Notes under the pieces: model-generated
Told to the model about the DNA's origin: nothing
What the model saw: only the letters and a program-made list of their open reading frames with translations
Databases searched by the model: none
Shown here: one piece after another, positions 40,430 through 51,276 of the stretch
Numbering within the stretch: the first letter of the stretch is position 1
Layout: each line of letters opens with the position of its first letter
DNA from: Serratia sp. PL17
GTDB lineage: Bacteria; Pseudomonadota; Gammaproteobacteria; Enterobacterales; Enterobacteriaceae
Reading direction: 5' to 3'
NCBI RefSeq assembly: GCF_017832355.1
Contig: NZ_JAFIBY010000001.1
Span: 496,001 to 560,000 of the forward strand
DNA length: 64,000 bases
Position numbers and translations under genes: made by a program

Positions 40430-41220
40430 AGCGCTTCTCCTTGTTTCAGTTGGTAGGCCGGATGCCAGCGTAACCAGATGCGTTCCAGCAGTTGTGCACT
40501 GACGTCAGCCAACTTGCCGAGTAAGGCATACAGCACAATGGCGACCACCACGACATCTGTCTGTAAGAATTCACGGGCATTCATCGCCAGATAGCCGATC
40601 CCCGAGTTGGCTGAAATGGTTTCCGCCACGATCAGCGTGAGCCACATAAAACCTAAGGCGAAACGAACGCCGACCATGATCGAAGGCAGAGCACCCGGTA
40701 AAACCACCTGGGTAAATAACTGGAAACCGCTCAGGCCATAGCTGCGCGCCATTTCAAGCAGGCCGCGATCGATATTCTTGATGCCGTGATAAGTGTTGAG
40801 ATAGATAGGGAAGAGGGTGCCCAACGCGACCAGAAAGATCTTGGCTGACTCATCGATGCCAAACCACAAAATCACCAGCGGGATCAGCGCCAAATGCGGC
40901 ACGTTGCGGATCATCTGCACGGAACTGTCTAGCAGGCGTTCGCCCCAGCGTGACAGGCCGGTAATAAAACCCAGCACAAGCCCAATGCTGCCACCGATGC
41001 TAAAGCCGATCAGTGCACGCCAGCTGCTGATTGTCAGGTGTTGCCACAGCTCACCGCTTTTGGTCAGCGTCCAAAAGGCGGTAACGACGGCGCTTGGTGC
41101 CGGCAGAATGCGGTTCGACAGCCAGCCCGCCTCAACGGAGATTTGCCAGATAACCACCAGCGCTATCGGCAATGCCCAAGGGGCGAGACGATGCAAGATA
41201 CGTTGTGTGCCGTTTGCCAT
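40426..41220 (-). CDS. ssuC: Aliphatic sulfonate ABC transporter, permease
   Basis: Inner-membrane permease of the sulfonate importer, 264 residues. About six membrane helices are apparent, from [20 protein letters not shown] at the N-terminus to the last one before the C-terminal [15 protein letters not shown]. The EAA-type loop for contact with SsuB is seen in [20 protein letters not shown] near residue 155. The gene begins 11 bp after the ssuD stop and overlaps ssuB by four bases. Confidence 0.97.
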   Translation of the reverse strand: MANGTQRILHRLAPWALPIALVVIWQISVEAGWLSNRILPAPSAVVTAFWTLTKSGELWQHLTISSWRALIGFSIGGSIGLVLGFITGLSRWGERLLDSSVQMIRNVPHLALIPLVILWFGIDESAKIFLVALGTLFPIYLNTYHGIKNIDRGLLEMARSYGLSGFQLFTQVVLPGALPSIMVGVRFALGFMWLTLIVAETISANSGIGYLAMNAREFLQTDVVVVAIVLYALLGKLADVSAQLLERIWLRWHPAYQLKQGEAL

Positions 41221-41231
41221 AGTGCGGCTCC

Positions 41232-42380
41232 TCAGCTTTGCGACGCTTTTTGCGGAATATAGATATTGGCCACCACTTCTCCCTGCGCTTTGACCGGTCG
41301 GCGTTGAGTGGGCGCTTCGTTTTCAACCAGGTCAAGATGGGGGAACAGCAGTTCACCTACGCGGTAGGCTTCTTCCAAATGTGGATAACCGGACAAGATA
41401 AAGGTATCGATACCCAGGTCAGCATATTCCTGCATACGTGCCGCCACCGTCGGACCATCACCAACCAGTGCGGTACCGGCTCCGCCGCGCACCAGGCCAA
41501 CGCCGGCCCACAGATTGGGACTGATCTCCAGATGGTCTTTCTTGCCGCCGTGCAATGCCGCCATGCGTTGTTGTCCAACGGAGTCAAATCGGGCAAAAGC
41601 CTTCTGTGCGTCGGCAATCGTCTTCTCATCGAGATTGGCGATTAACCGATCGGCGGCCCGCCAGGCTTCTTCTGTGGTTTCACGTACGATCACGTGCAGG
41701 CGTATACCAAAACGGACCTTGCGGCCTTTGGCTGCCGCTTTGGCACGCACCTCGGCGATCTTTTCTTTAACCTGCGCCGGAGGCTCACCCCAGGTGAGGT
41801 ACATTTCAACCTGCTCGGCTGCCAGATCCTGCGCGGCGGCGGAAGAACCGCCAAAATAGAGCGGTGGGCGTGGCTGTTGTACCGGTGGGTACAGCAGTTT
41901 TGCGCCCTTCACCTGAATATGTTTACCGTTGAAATCGACGATTTCGCCTTCCAGCACCTTGCGCCAGACGTGGGTGAACTCTGCGGAGGCCTCATAACGC
42001 TCTTCGTGATTTAAATGCAGGCCCTCCGCCGCCAATTCCTCAGGATCGCCGCCGGTAACCAGGTTAAAGAGTGCACGGCCATTGGAGAGGCGATCCAGCG
42101 TCGCAGCCTGACGCGCTGCCAGCGTGGGTGAAATGATGCCGGGTCGTAACGCCACCAGGAACTTCAACCGTTGAGTGACCGGGATCAGTGACGCTGCCAC
42201 CAGCCAAGAGTCCTCGCATGAACGGCCGGTCGGGATCAATACACCGCCGAAACCCAGTCGGTCAGCTGCTTGGGCGATTTGCTGTAAATAGCCGTAATCG
42301 ACACTGCGGGCACCTTCAGTACTGCCCAGATAGTGGCCGTCACCATGAGTGGGTAAAAACCAGAATACGTTCAGGCTCAT
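41232..42380 (-). CDS. ssuD: FMNH2-dependent alkanesulfonate monooxygenase
   Basis: Cleaves C-S bonds of alkanesulfonates with oxygen and FMNH2 from SsuE, releasing sulfite and aldehyde. The product has 382 residues (E. coli 381). Bacterial-luciferase fold: the N-terminal [37 protein letters not shown] near residue 75 and [16 protein letters not shown] near residue 105 are family hallmarks. [20 protein letters not shown] is near the C-terminus. It lies 16 bp after ssuA. Confidence 0.98.
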   Translation of the reverse strand: MSLNVFWFLPTHGDGHYLGSTEGARSVDYGYLQQIAQAADRLGFGGVLIPTGRSCEDSWLVAASLIPVTQRLKFLVALRPGIISPTLAARQAATLDRLSNGRALFNLVTGGDPEELAAEGLHLNHEERYEASAEFTHVWRKVLEGEIVDFNGKHIQVKGAKLLYPPVQQPRPPLYFGGSSAAAQDLAAEQVEMYLTWGEPPAQVKEKIAEVRAKAAAKGRKVRFGIRLHVIVRETTEEAWRAADRLIANLDEKTIADAQKAFARFDSVGQQRMAALHGGKKDHLEISPNLWAGVGLVRGGAGTALVGDGPTVAARMQEYADLGIDTFILSGYPHLEEAYRVGELLFPHLDLVENEAPTQRRPVKAQGEVVANIYIPQKASQS

Positions 42381-42396
42381 TGTAGGTTCTCCTAAA

Positions 42397-43362
42397 TTAT
42401 TGTGCGCTTGGGTGCCAGATGCGCTGAGAAATGTCGACTTTCACGGGCACCAAATGATTGGCATAAAACAGATCGGCAGTTTGCTGCTGAGCGGCAATGG
42501 TGTGTGCGTCCAAAGGCTTAATCGACGTTGGCGGGCGGTGATCCAGATAGGCGGAGATCACTTTCTCCGGCAGGCCCATCGCGTTTGCCAACAGTGTGAC
42601 GCTTTGCGCCCGATCGCTGCGGGTCAGTGCATCGGCCTGTGTCAGTACATCGAGCACGTGTTGAATGAACGGCCCGTTAGCTTCGGCATAAGGGCGCACG
42701 GCAAGGTAGAACGATCCGGTTTGATTAAGGTCGGTACCGTCACCCAGTACTCGCACGCCACCCTGCAACAAGGCAGCGGAATAGTACGGATCCCAAATGG
42801 TCCAGGCATCGACGTTACCTTGTTGGAAGGCGGCGCGGGCATCAGCAGGGGTCAGATAGATAGGCTGAATATCGGTGAATTTCAGCCCTGCTTTTTGTAG
42901 TGAGCGCAACAGCAAATTGTGGGAGCTGGAACCCTTCTGAAAAGCGACTTTGCGGCCCTTCAGATCCGCGACGGTTTTGATTGGGCTGTTTTCCGGCACC
43001 AGGATCACCTCCGCCTTGGGCTTTGGTGGTTCCACACCGACATACAGCAGGTCTGCACCGGCGGCCTGGGCGAATATCGGCGGAATATCCCCCGTACTGC
43101 CTAAATCGATGCTGCCCACGTTCAGCGCTTCGAGCATTTGCGGACCGGCGGGGAATTCGATCCAACTGATTTTGGTATGGGGAAACCGTTGTTCCAACAG
43201 GTTGTGGGACTTAGCCAATACCAGGCTAATCGATCCTTTTTGGTAGCCGATGCGGAACTGCGCCGGATCCTGAGCGTTGGCCGTATTGATCCACGCCAGT
43301 GAGATGATGCCTGCCAATGCGCTGGTACCCAGCCAACGTCCCAGAGAAGAAAGTCGTTTCAT
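42397..43362 (-). CDS. ssuA: Aliphatic sulfonate-binding periplasmic protein
   Basis: Substrate-binding protein of the sulfonate importer, 321 residues. A signal peptide of about 30 residues ends at NTANA, just before [14 protein letters not shown]. Conserved core: [40 protein letters not shown] and [18 protein letters not shown]. The C-terminus matches the family's RIWHPSAQ end. It begins 25 bp after ssuE. Confidence 0.98.
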   Translation of the reverse strand: MKRLSSLGRWLGTSALAGIISLAWINTANAQDPAQFRIGYQKGSISLVLAKSHNLLEQRFPHTKISWIEFPAGPQMLEALNVGSIDLGSTGDIPPIFAQAAGADLLYVGVEPPKPKAEVILVPENSPIKTVADLKGRKVAFQKGSSSHNLLLRSLQKAGLKFTDIQPIYLTPADARAAFQQGNVDAWTIWDPYYSAALLQGGVRVLGDGTDLNQTGSFYLAVRPYAEANGPFIQHVLDVLTQADALTRSDRAQSVTLLANAMGLPEKVISAYLDHRPPTSIKPLDAHTIAAQQQTADLFYANHLVPVKVDISQRIWHPSAQ

Positions 43363-43387
43363 GCGTATTTCCTTATATACTGTGCTG

Positions 43388-43966
43388 TCAGGCGGTTTGG
43401 CGTGTAAGCAGGGTCGGGGAGATCTTTACCCTTGGGGGTTTACGGCGACCGAGGGCCAGATAAAAGCTTTCCAAGGCCTCCTCCAACCGGGCTGCCAGGT
43501 TCTCGGACAGGGTGACCTTTTCACCGTCCAGCACGATCTGGCTGTCATCGGCAAACACCCCGTGCAACACCTCCTGAGCTTTCAATGCCGCCAGCACGGG
43601 TTTTAAGGCGTAATCCACTGCCAACATATGGCCAATGGAACCGCCGGTGGCTAGGGGCAATACCACCTTATGGTCCAGCGCGCGTTCGGGCAGCAGGTCC
43701 AGCAGTGTTTTCAGTGCACCGGAAAATGATGCTTTATACACTGGCGTAGAGACCAACAGGCCGTCAGCCTGCGCCAGTTGCTCAGTGAAGGCTTTGATTG
43801 CGGGGCTGTTAAAGTTGGCATACAGCAAATCCTCGGCGTCAAAGTCGTGCAGGGTGTAGGGGATCACTTCCACGCCTTGCTGTTGTAACCAACTTTTACT
43901 CAGGGAAAGCAGTGCCGCTGATCGTGATGGGATACGAGGACTGCCGGCCAGTGATATAACGCGCAT
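43388..43966 (-). CDS. ssuE: NAD(P)H-dependent FMN reductase
   Basis: Supplies FMNH2 to SsuD. The flavodoxin-like protein has 192 residues (E. coli 191). ATG 43966 ([16 protein letters not shown]) was chosen over the GTG at 43972 because AAGGAG stands 5 nt before the ATG and only 1 nt before the GTG. Signature segments: [11 protein letters not shown] (phosphate-binding), [20 protein letters not shown] near residue 80 and [17 protein letters not shown] near residue 110. First gene of ssuEADCB, so its promoter drives the operon. Confidence 0.97.
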   Translation of the reverse strand: MRVISLAGSPRIPSRSAALLSLSKSWLQQQGVEVIPYTLHDFDAEDLLYANFNSPAIKAFTEQLAQADGLLVSTPVYKASFSGALKTLLDLLPERALDHKVVLPLATGGSIGHMLAVDYALKPVLAALKAQEVLHGVFADDSQIVLDGEKVTLSENLAARLEEALESFYLALGRRKPPRVKISPTLLTRQTA

Positions 43967-43978
43967 TGCCACTCCTTA

Positions 43979-43991
43979 TAACTAAAAGTTA
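43979..43991 (-). promoter_or_regulatory. Small palindrome before ssuE
   Basis: TAACT-AAA-AGTTA at 43979-43991 lies just upstream of the ssuE Shine-Dalgarno. In E. coli this operon is activated by Cbl; whether this element is related is unknown. The rest of 43992-44115 shows no recognised site. Confidence 0.3.
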
Positions 43992-44115
43992 GGTTTAATG
44001 AGTAAATTATCGAGAAGTGTTTTAAACCTATCAGCAAAAGGGCGGGTTACTTAAATCTCATTTTTTGATTTTGATATGCGCAAATACGGATTGGCGGTGG
44101 TTTGAACCCTGGCGA

Positions 44116-44131
44116 GGGAAAACGGTTGCGT
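44116..44131. promoter_or_regulatory. PurR-like operator upstream of pyrD
   Basis: GGGAAAACGGTTGCGT matches 12 of 16 positions of the PurR consensus ACGCAAACGTTTGCGT. pyrD is a known PurR target in E. coli. The distance to the inferred transcription start is about 60 bp. Confidence 0.55.
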
Positions 44132-44182
44132 AAAAAACGCTTTTTTTGCTTTTAATCAATTCCAATTGGGCAGGGGATACCG

Positions 44183-44210
44183 GATAATATGCCCCCGGTT
44201 TGCAACCGGG
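44183..44210 (+). promoter_or_regulatory. pyrD -10 element and start-switch leader hairpin
   Basis: -10 GATAAT (44183-44188) is followed by a C-run (44192-44196) and then the hairpin CCCGGTT (44194-44200) / AACCGGG (44204-44210). AGGAG (44216-44220) is 5 nt before the ATG. In E. coli, pyrD transcripts that start at C form a hairpin hiding the ribosome site, while those starting a few bases later at G do not. The layout here fits that pyrimidine-sensing mechanism. Confidence 0.65.
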
Positions 44211-44225
44211 AAATCAGGAGAGTAC

Positions 44226-45236
44226 ATGTACTACCCCCTCATCAGAAAAGCGCTGTTCCAGCTCGATCCCGAGCGTGCGCATGAATTGACTTTTCAACAG
44301 CTTCGCCGCGTTACCGGCACCCCGTTAGAATTCCTTATTCGTCAGGCAGTGCCGACCAAGCCGGTAAGCTGCATGGGGCTCTCTTTTAAAAACCCATTGG
44401 GTTTGGCCGCCGGTCTGGATAAAGACGGTGAATGTATCGATGCCTTCGGTGCTATGGGTTTTGGCTTTGTCGAAGTCGGGACTGTGACGCCGCGCCCGCA
44501 GTCGGGGAATGATAAACCGCGTCTGTTCCGCGTTGTGGAAGCTGAAGGGTTGATCAACCGCATGGGCTTTAATAACCAGGGTGTTGATAATCTGGTTGAA
44601 AACGTTAAGAAATCTCATTTCGGCGGTATTCTGGGGATTAATATTGGCAAGAATAAAGATACCCCGGTTGAGCAAGGAAAAGACGATTATCTGATCTGTA
44701 TGGATAAAGTGTATCCGTATGCCGGTTATATCGCGATCAACATTTCGTCACCCAATACTCCGGGATTACGTTCTTTACAGTACGGAGACGCGTTGGACGA
44801 TCTTCTGGCCGCGATTAAAAATAAGCAGCAGGAATTGCATGCGCGCCATCACAAATATGTGCCAGTCGCTGTTAAGATCGCACCGGATCTTTCTGAAGAA
44901 GAATTGATCCAAATAGCCGACAGTTTGGTTCGCCATAATATCGATGGTGTGATCGCGACCAATACCACCTTGGATCGAAAATTGATCCAGGGGCTGAATT
45001 ATTGCGAGCAAATGGGGGGCCTAAGTGGTCGTCCATTACAAGCGAGCAGCACCGACGTGATCCGCCGTTTGTCACACGAACTGCAAGGGCGTTTGCCGAT
45101 CATTGGTGTTGGCGGAATTGATTCCCTGATGGCGGCACGTGAAAAAATGGCAGCTGGGGCTTCCTTGGTGCAAATTTATTCCGGATTTATCTTCAAAGGT
45201 CCGCGCCTGATTAAAGATATCGTTAACTACATCTAA
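44226..45236 (+). CDS. pyrD: Dihydroorotate dehydrogenase (quinone), class 2
   Basis: Membrane-associated FMN enzyme oxidising dihydroorotate to orotate and reducing quinone in pyrimidine synthesis. The product has 336 residues, as in E. coli. ATG 44226 ([20 protein letters not shown]) gives the amphipathic N-terminal helices for membrane and quinone contact; an in-frame extension to 44166 overlaps the promoter and is rejected. [20 protein letters not shown] near residue 60, [15 protein letters not shown] near residue 172 (catalytic serine) and IIGVGGIDS near residue 293 are conserved. The E. coli elf fimbrial cluster that lies before pyrD there is absent. Confidence 0.98.
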   Translation: MYYPLIRKALFQLDPERAHELTFQQLRRVTGTPLEFLIRQAVPTKPVSCMGLSFKNPLGLAAGLDKDGECIDAFGAMGFGFVEVGTVTPRPQSGNDKPRLFRVVEAEGLINRMGFNNQGVDNLVENVKKSHFGGILGINIGKNKDTPVEQGKDDYLICMDKVYPYAGYIAINISSPNTPGLRSLQYGDALDDLLAAIKNKQQELHARHHKYVPVAVKIAPDLSEEELIQIADSLVRHNIDGVIATNTTLDRKLIQGLNYCEQMGGLSGRPLQASSTDVIRRLSHELQGRLPIIGVGGIDSLMAAREKMAAGASLVQIYSGFIFKGPRLIKDIVNYI

Positions 45237-45256
45237 TATTTTTCCTTTCATTTTCG

Positions 45257-45282
45257 GCCGGGGGTTTATTTCTTCTCCCGGC
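45257..45282 (+). terminator. Possible terminator after pyrD
   Basis: GCCGGG (45257-45262) / CCCGGC (45277-45282) with a 14-nt loop, followed by TCGTCTATATTTTG. Short stem, so weakly supported. Confidence 0.45.
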
Positions 45283-45409
45283 TCGTCTATATTTTGTCCA
45301 CTAGCATAAATATCGTTCGCGGAATTATCCGATGTTTAAGCGATTTTAGCGGTGATAAAATCACCTTTTAGGTAAATACAGCGTGGCATGGGCAGCAGAA
45401 GGATAAGAG

Positions 45410-45958
45410 ATGAAGATAAAACCTGACGATAATTGGCGTTGGTATTTTGACGCCGAGCACGATCGGCTAATGCTGGATTTAGCTAATGGTATGATCTTTC
45501 GTTCGCGTTTCCCTGCCAAAATGTTAACGCCTGATGCTTTCGATGAATGCTCTTTTTGCGTGGATGATGCGGCGCTTTATTTTAATTATGAAGAGCAGTG
45601 TAAACAGATAAAACTCAGCCACGAGCAACGTGCAGAACTGGTATTAAATGCCCTGGTGGCTTATCGGTTCTTGAAACCCTTGATGCCGAAAAGCTGGCAT
45701 TTTTCTCAGCAACATTATCCGTTGCAACCCAAGAATGGTGAGCTTGCGGCGGTGAAGGTGATGGAAAGCGGCGTTGAAGCCCGCCTGCTGGTGGTAGAAG
45801 CCGGCGATAACGCCAGCCTGTGCTTGCTGGCACAAAACCAACTTTCAGTTGCAGGTCGTACCATGGTCCTGGGCGATGCCATCAAAGTCATGCACGATAG
45901 ACTTAAACCCTGTGCGCAGGATGAGGCCTCAGCCCCGGCTTACGACAGGGCGGTATAA
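45410..45958 (+). CDS. zapC: Cell division protein ZapC
   Basis: Cytoplasmic FtsZ-associated protein that promotes Z-ring bundling. The product has 182 residues (E. coli 180). The N-terminus [20 protein letters not shown] and the segments [40 protein letters not shown] and [14 protein letters not shown] match the family throughout. AAGGA stands 7 nt before the ATG. It converges with ycbX, with stops six bases apart. Confidence 0.96.
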   Translation: MKIKPDDNWRWYFDAEHDRLMLDLANGMIFRSRFPAKMLTPDAFDECSFCVDDAALYFNYEEQCKQIKLSHEQRAELVLNALVAYRFLKPLMPKSWHFSQQHYPLQPKNGELAAVKVMESGVEARLLVVEAGDNASLCLLAQNQLSVAGRTMVLGDAIKVMHDRLKPCAQDEASAPAYDRAV

Positions 45959-45964
45959 GGCCGA

Positions 45965-47068
45965 TTACGCCAGCGTCAGATCGCTTTTTGGAATACAGCT
46001 GCAGCAGAGAATGGTGCCATTGTTGGCTACTGCGCTTTTCTTCAGCGGTGCCACTTCCCCACTGACCAAGGTGATGCGACAGCTCCCGCAAATACCCGCA
46101 CGGCATGAATAAGGCACGCGGAGCCCTTGCTGTTCCAACTGCTCCAACAAAATCTGCTGATTATTGCCGGTAAACACCTTTCCTTCGTATTCAATGGTAA
46201 CGCTGTGCGCACTGTCCTGCGGTGCCTGAAGGCTTTCAACGACTTTACCCGCGCCATAAGGGCGTGCAGGTTTAGTGGACAGGACTTCCACCGTATCGCC
46301 AACGCGGATAATACCGCTGTTGCGCGCCACCATATTTTGGCCAAAATCAACATCGCCGTTGTCAGCAGTGCGGAATTTCTGCAGGGTGCTGAGTGGTTCA
46401 CCGCTCGGATGTTTACGGCCGCGTTCGGTGCTCACGGTAGTCAGTACGCAGCGGCTGCAGGGTTTTACCAGATCAAACATGACGTCACCGACGCGGATCA
46501 CCTGCCAACCATCTTCTGCCCACGCACTGGCACCCGTCACCACGAGATTGGGGCGGAATTGCTCCAGTTTGATACTACCTGGGCAGCGCTGTTGCAAATC
46601 GTTGAATGAGGCTTCGTTAATCAGCAGATAAGGGTAACCGTCGGCGAAGGAAAGGGGGATTTCCGGGTGCTTTTTAACGCGACGGGTGAGTTCTGGGCCG
46701 AGCCAGCGCAGCTGCACGTCGCGCTGAAAGTAACCGCTTAGCCAATCGTTAATGGGCTGCGGTGCAATCAAGGCGGTGAAATGGTTGCCCCAGACCTCTG
46801 TCGGCTGTGCCTCGGGGGCGAAATCACTGAAGCGGATGGCGGCGCTTTCGCCGTCCGGCGCGGTCAGGAACAGCCCATCGGGGAGCAGTGCTGGAGTGAA
46901 CATCACCATCTGCGGATATTGGCGCGCCGTAATAAAGGTGCCATCCGGTTCGGTGATCATAAAAGTGCGATCAAAAGCCAGACCGCTACTGGAAACTTGC
47001 GCGTGAGAAAGCTGCAAACCACGAAGCGATTTCACCGGATGAACGTAGAGTTTCGAAAGCGTAATCAC
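45965..47068 (-). CDS. ycbX: YcbX, MOSC-domain 2Fe-2S protein
   Basis: Molybdenum-cofactor-dependent N-hydroxylated base detoxification factor by analogy with E. coli YcbX (369 residues; 367 here). Order: MOSC N-terminal beta-barrel ([20 protein letters not shown]), MOSC domain with [10 protein letters not shown] near residue 205, then a C-terminal plant-type 2Fe-2S ferredoxin domain with CRAGICGSC and a fourth cysteine in the CCSC stretch near the end. Molybdenum coordination is expected through the MOSC cysteine. The gene is divergent from rlmL over about 100 bp. Confidence 0.95.
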   Translation of the reverse strand: MITLSKLYVHPVKSLRGLQLSHAQVSSSGLAFDRTFMITEPDGTFITARQYPQMVMFTPALLPDGLFLTAPDGESAAIRFSDFAPEAQPTEVWGNHFTALIAPQPINDWLSGYFQRDVQLRWLGPELTRRVKKHPEIPLSFADGYPYLLINEASFNDLQQRCPGSIKLEQFRPNLVVTGASAWAEDGWQVIRVGDVMFDLVKPCSRCVLTTVSTERGRKHPSGEPLSTLQKFRTADNGDVDFGQNMVARNSGIIRVGDTVEVLSTKPARPYGAGKVVESLQAPQDSAHSVTIEYEGKVFTGNNQQILLEQLEQQGLRVPYSCRAGICGSCRITLVSGEVAPLKKSAVANNGTILCCSCIPKSDLTLA

Positions 47069-47109
47069 CCTTATCCCCGTGCGATTATTAAATAGAAGGG
47101 AGCAACTTT

Positions 47110-47137
47110 ATGACAAGCGGTCTGGATTAGCTATAAT
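47110..47137 (+). promoter_or_regulatory. Promoter of rlmL-uup
   Basis: -35 ATGACA (47110-47115), 16-bp spacer, -10 TATAAT (47132-47137), 35 bp before the rlmL ATG. Confidence 0.7.
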
Positions 47138-47171
47138 GCGCAACAATTTTCTTTTTGGTGATAAGTACGAT

Positions 47172-49292
47172 ATGAACTCTCTGTTTGCCAGCACGGCGCG
47201 TGGACTGGAAGAACTGTTAAAAAGCGAACTGGAAGCGCTGGGCGCTCACGCCTGTAAAGTAGTGCAGGGTGGGGTACATTTTCAGGGTGACGATCGTCTT
47301 CTGTACCAAAGCTTGCTGTGGAGCCGTCTGGCCTCACGTATTTTGCTGCCGCTGAATGAATTCCGTGTGCACAGCGATCTGGATCTGTATCTGGGCGTAC
47401 AGGCGATTGACTGGACGAACATTTTTGGCGTGGATAAAACCTTTGCCGTTCACTTCAGTGGCGTTAACGAAGAGATCCGCAACAGTCAGTACGGCGCGTT
47501 GAAAGTTAAAGACGCCATTGTCGACAGCTTTACCCGCAAGATGGATCAGCGTCCAACGGTTGCCAAGCAACAGCCGGATATCCGCGTCAACGTGTTCCTG
47601 CAGCGCGATATGGCCAGCGTAGCGCTCGATCTGAGTGGTGAGGGCCTGCATCAGCGTGGTTACCGCGACCTTACCGGCCAGGCACCGCTAAAAGAAAGCC
47701 TGGCGGCGGCGATTGTCCAGCGTTCCGGCTGGCAGCCAGGTACCCCGATGCTGGATCCCATGTGCGGTTCAGGCACGTTGTTGATCGAAGCGGCCATGAT
47801 AGCTTCGGATCGTGCACCAGGCCTACACCGCCAGCACTGGGGCTTTACCGCCTGGAATGGCCACAACGCCGATCTGTGGCGTGAAGTGATCACCGAAGCG
47901 CAGGTGCGTGCACGTCGCGGTTTGCAGGAAACCACTTCGCGTTTCTTTGGTTCTGACATTGATCGCCGGGTGATAGAAATGGCCCGCGGAAATGCCCGTC
48001 GTGCCGGCGTTGCTGAACTGATCACCTTTAACGTCAACGACGTTGCCAAACTGACCAACCCGTTGCCGGAAGGCCCGACGGGCACCGTGATTTGCAACCC
48101 GCCTTACGGTGAGCGCCTGGAAAGCGAACCGGCACTGATCGCCTTGCATAATATGCTGGGTCGGATCATGAAGAGCGCGTTCGGTGGCTGGCAGTTATCG
48201 CTGTTCAGCGCTTCGCCAGAGCTGCTGAGCTGTTTGCAGTTGCGTGCTGAGCGCCAGTTCAAGGCTAAAAACGGCCCGTTGGACTGCGTACAGAAAAATT
48301 ACCAACTGGCGGAAAATCCACAGGGTACTGGTGGTGTGCAGGTAGCGGAAGATTTTGCTAACCGTCTGCGCAAGAACTTGAAGAAGCTCGATAAGTGGGC
48401 CAAACAGCAGGGTATTGAGTGTTATCGCTTGTATGATGCTGACTTGCCGGACTATAACGTGGCCGTGGATCGCTACGGCAGCAAGGTCGTGGTGCAGGAG
48501 TACGCACCGCCAAAAACGATCGATGCGCAGAAAGCTCGTCAGCGTCTGTTCGATGTGATCAACGCCACGCTGGCAGTGCTGGAGCTGCCTTCCAATCAGC
48601 TGATCCTCAAAACCCGTGAACGTCAGAAGGGCAAGAATCAGTACGAAAAACTGGCGCAGAAGGGCGAGTTCCTGCTGGTGGAAGAGTTTAACGCCAAACT
48701 GTGGGTTAATTTGACTGACTATCTCGATACCGGGTTGTTCCTTGACCACCGTATCGCCCGCCGCATGCTGGGTGAAATGAGCAAAGGCAAAGACTTCCTC
48801 AACCTGTTTGCTTATACCGGCACTGCCAGTGTGCATGCCGGTCTGGGCGGTGCGCGCAGCACCACCACGGTGGATATGTCGCGTACCTATCTGGAATGGG
48901 CCGAGAAAAACCTGCGGGTTAACGGTCTGATTGGCAAACAGCACAGATTGATCCATGCAGACTGCCTGTCATGGCTACAAAATGCCGACGAACAATTCGA
49001 CGTGATCTTTATCGATCCGCCGACCTTCTCCAACTCCAAGCGGATGGAGAATACCTTTGACGTTCAGCGCGACCACCTGGTGCTGATGCAAGATTTGAAA
49101 CGGTTACTGCGTCGTAACGGGACCATTATGTTCTCGAATAACAAACGCGGTTTCCAGATGGATATGGCCGGCCTGAGCGCATTGGGTCTGGAGGCGAAAG
49201 AAATTACCGCCCAGACCCAGTCACAGGATTTTGCCCGTAACCGTCAAATTCATAACTGCTGGCTGGTTACCCATGCCAGCGAAGGAAAATAA
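47172..49292 (+). CDS. rlmL: Bifunctional 23S rRNA methyltransferase RlmKL (m2G2445 and m7G2069)
   Basis: Fused enzyme methylating two guanosines of 23S rRNA. From ATG 47172 ([20 protein letters not shown]) it has 706 residues (E. coli 702); the reading frame extends to 47079 but the earlier part overlaps the promoter. Order: THUMP domain (about residues 45-155), first methyltransferase with [15 protein letters not shown] near 195 and catalytic NPPYGERL near 310, then the second methyltransferase with [20 protein letters not shown] near 545 and [12 protein letters not shown] near 615. uup starts 5 bp after the stop. Confidence 0.98.
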   Translation: MNSLFASTARGLEELLKSELEALGAHACKVVQGGVHFQGDDRLLYQSLLWSRLASRILLPLNEFRVHSDLDLYLGVQAIDWTNIFGVDKTFAVHFSGVNEEIRNSQYGALKVKDAIVDSFTRKMDQRPTVAKQQPDIRVNVFLQRDMASVALDLSGEGLHQRGYRDLTGQAPLKESLAAAIVQRSGWQPGTPMLDPMCGSGTLLIEAAMIASDRAPGLHRQHWGFTAWNGHNADLWREVITEAQVRARRGLQETTSRFFGSDIDRRVIEMARGNARRAGVAELITFNVNDVAKLTNPLPEGPTGTVICNPPYGERLESEPALIALHNMLGRIMKSAFGGWQLSLFSASPELLSCLQLRAERQFKAKNGPLDCVQKNYQLAENPQGTGGVQVAEDFANRLRKNLKKLDKWAKQQGIECYRLYDADLPDYNVAVDRYGSKVVVQEYAPPKTIDAQKARQRLFDVINATLAVLELPSNQLILKTRERQKGKNQYEKLAQKGEFLLVEEFNAKLWVNLTDYLDTGLFLDHRIARRMLGEMSKGKDFLNLFAYTGTASVHAGLGGARSTTTVDMSRTYLEWAEKNLRVNGLIGKQHRLIHADCLSWLQNADEQFDVIFIDPPTFSNSKRMENTFDVQRDHLVLMQDLKRLLRRNGTIMFSNNKRGFQMDMAGLSALGLEAKEITAQTQSQDFARNRQIHNCWLVTHASEGK

Positions 49293-49297
49293 TTACT

Positions 49298-51202
49298 ATG
49301 TCGTTAATTAGCATGTCCGGTGCCTGGTTGTCCTTCAGCGATGCACCGCTTTTAGATAACACCGAAATTCATATTGAAGACAACGAACGTGTTTGTCTGG
49401 TTGGGCGCAATGGCGCCGGTAAGTCCACGCTGCTGAAGATCCTCGGTAAAGAAATTCCGTTGGATGACGGCCGGGTGATTTATGAGCAAGATCTGATTGT
49501 GGCGCGTCTGCAGCAGGATCCACCGCGCAATATCGGTGGCACAGTCTTCGACTTTGTGGCGGAAGGCGTGGCCGAACAGGCGGAACACCTGAAAGCGTAT
49601 CATGCGATCTCGCATTTGGTGGAAACCGATCCAAGCGAAAAGAACCTGACGCGCATGGCGCAGATTATGGAGATCCTCGATCACCAGGGTCTGTGGCAGC
49701 TCGACAGCCGTATCAGCGAAGTGCTGTTGCAGTTGGGTCTGAACGGCGATGCAGAGCTTTCTTCTCTCTCCGGCGGTTGGTTGCGTAAAGCGGCGCTGGG
49801 CCGCGCACTGGTGAGCTCCCCGCGCGTGCTGTTGCTTGATGAACCGACCAACCACCTGGATATTACAACGATTGACTGGCTGGAAGGGTTCTTGAAGGAA
49901 TTCCAGGGCAGCATCGTGTTCATTTCCCACGACCGTTCCTTTATCCGTAATATGGCAACGCGCATTGTCGATCTCGATCGCGGCAAGCTGGTGTCCTGGC
50001 CGGGTAACTACGATTTATACCTGCTGAGCAAAGAAGAAGCGCTGCGAGTGGAAGAGCTGCAAAACGCAGAATTCGACCGTAAGCTGGCGCAGGAAGAGGT
50101 GTGGATTCGTCAAGGCATCAAAGCGCGCCGCACCCGTAACGAAGGCCGTGTACGTGCACTGAAGGCATTGCGTAACGAGCGTTCGGAACGCCGTGAAGTC
50201 ATGGGCACCGCCAAGATGCAGGTGGAAGAGGCTGTACGCTCTGGCAAGATCGTGTTTGAGATGGAAAACGTTAACTATCAGGTTGGCGGTAAAGTGCTGG
50301 TGCGTGATTTCTCAGCGCAGGTACAGCGTGGTGACAAAATTGCGTTAGTCGGCCCAAATGGCTGCGGTAAAACGACGCTGCTGAAACTGATGCTGGGCCA
50401 GTTGAAAGCCGACAGTGGTCGCGTGCATTGCGGGACCAAGCTGGAAGTCGCTTACTTCGACCAACACCGTGCCGAACTGGATCCGGAACGTACGGTGATG
50501 GACAACCTGGCAGAAGGCAAGCAGGAAGTGATGGTCAACGGCCGTTCCCGTCACGTGCTGGGCTATTTACAGGACTTCTTGTTCCACCCGAAACGCGCGA
50601 TGACACCGGTGAAAGCCTTGTCAGGTGGGGAGCGTAATCGCCTGTTGCTGGCCAAGTTGTTCCTGAAACCAAGTAACTTATTGATTCTCGATGAACCAAC
50701 CAATGATCTTGACGTCGAAACGCTGGAGTTGCTGGAAGAGCTGATCGACGGTTATCAAGGCACCGTGCTGTTGGTGAGCCACGATCGTCAATTCGTTGAT
50801 AACTCCGTGACCGAGTGCTGGATCTTTGAAGGCAACGGTGTGATCAGCACCTTTGTCGGCGGTTACTACGACGCACACCACCAACGTGCGACGGCAAAAC
50901 CGATCCGTCAGGTAGCGGCCGAGCAGAACAAGCCGGCGGCGGAAAAAAAGGCTGAACAGTCGAAGAAACCTGCCGTTAAACTGAGCTATAACTTGTTACG
51001 TGAGCTGGAACAGTTACCGCAGCGCCTTGAACAGTTGGAAACGGAAATTACAGCGTTGCAAGCGCAAATGAGCGATGCGGACTTCTTCACGCGTCCCCAC
51101 AGTGAAACACAGCAGGTACTGACGGCACTGGCCGCAGCCGAAGGGGCGCTGGAAGAGGCGTTTGCCCGCTGGGAAGAGCTGGAAGCGATGAAAAACGGCT
51201 AA
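49298..51202 (+). CDS. uup: ABC-F ATPase Uup
   Basis: Soluble ABC-F protein with two tandem ATPase domains, linked to ribosome function and to precise excision of transposons. The product has 634 residues (E. coli 635). First domain: Walker A GRNGAGKST near residue 37, signature LSGGWLRKAALG, DEPTNHLD. Interdomain linker (about 225-300) rich in Arg/Glu. Second domain: GPNGCGKTT near residue 353, LSGGERNRLLLAKL, DEPTNDLD. The C-terminal coiled-coil DNA-binding domain follows about residue 545 after a Lys/Ala-rich tether. Co-transcribed with rlmL (5-bp gap). Confidence 0.98.
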   Translation: MSLISMSGAWLSFSDAPLLDNTEIHIEDNERVCLVGRNGAGKSTLLKILGKEIPLDDGRVIYEQDLIVARLQQDPPRNIGGTVFDFVAEGVAEQAEHLKAYHAISHLVETDPSEKNLTRMAQIMEILDHQGLWQLDSRISEVLLQLGLNGDAELSSLSGGWLRKAALGRALVSSPRVLLLDEPTNHLDITTIDWLEGFLKEFQGSIVFISHDRSFIRNMATRIVDLDRGKLVSWPGNYDLYLLSKEEALRVEELQNAEFDRKLAQEEVWIRQGIKARRTRNEGRVRALKALRNERSERREVMGTAKMQVEEAVRSGKIVFEMENVNYQVGGKVLVRDFSAQVQRGDKIALVGPNGCGKTTLLKLMLGQLKADSGRVHCGTKLEVAYFDQHRAELDPERTVMDNLAEGKQEVMVNGRSRHVLGYLQDFLFHPKRAMTPVKALSGGERNRLLLAKLFLKPSNLLILDEPTNDLDVETLELLEELIDGYQGTVLLVSHDRQFVDNSVTECWIFEGNGVISTFVGGYYDAHHQRATAKPIRQVAAEQNKPAAEKKAEQSKKPAVKLSYNLLRELEQLPQRLEQLETEITALQAQMSDADFFTRPHSETQQVLTALAAAEGALEEAFARWEELEAMKNG

Positions 51203-51210
51203 CCGCTGAG

Positions 51211-51242
51211 AATACCGCCCGCGCGCTGCTGCGGGCGGTATT
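51211..51242. terminator. Strong hairpin between uup and pqiA without T-tract
   Basis: Perfect 12-bp stem AATACCGCCCGC (51211-51222) / GCGGGCGGTATT (51231-51242) with an 8-nt loop. The following GCCGTACC is not T-rich, so it may protect the uup 3' end or attenuate rather than fully terminate. Confidence 0.6.
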
Positions 51243-51276
51243 GCCGTACCGGTGAGCTACGTTGTTAAGGAGGATT

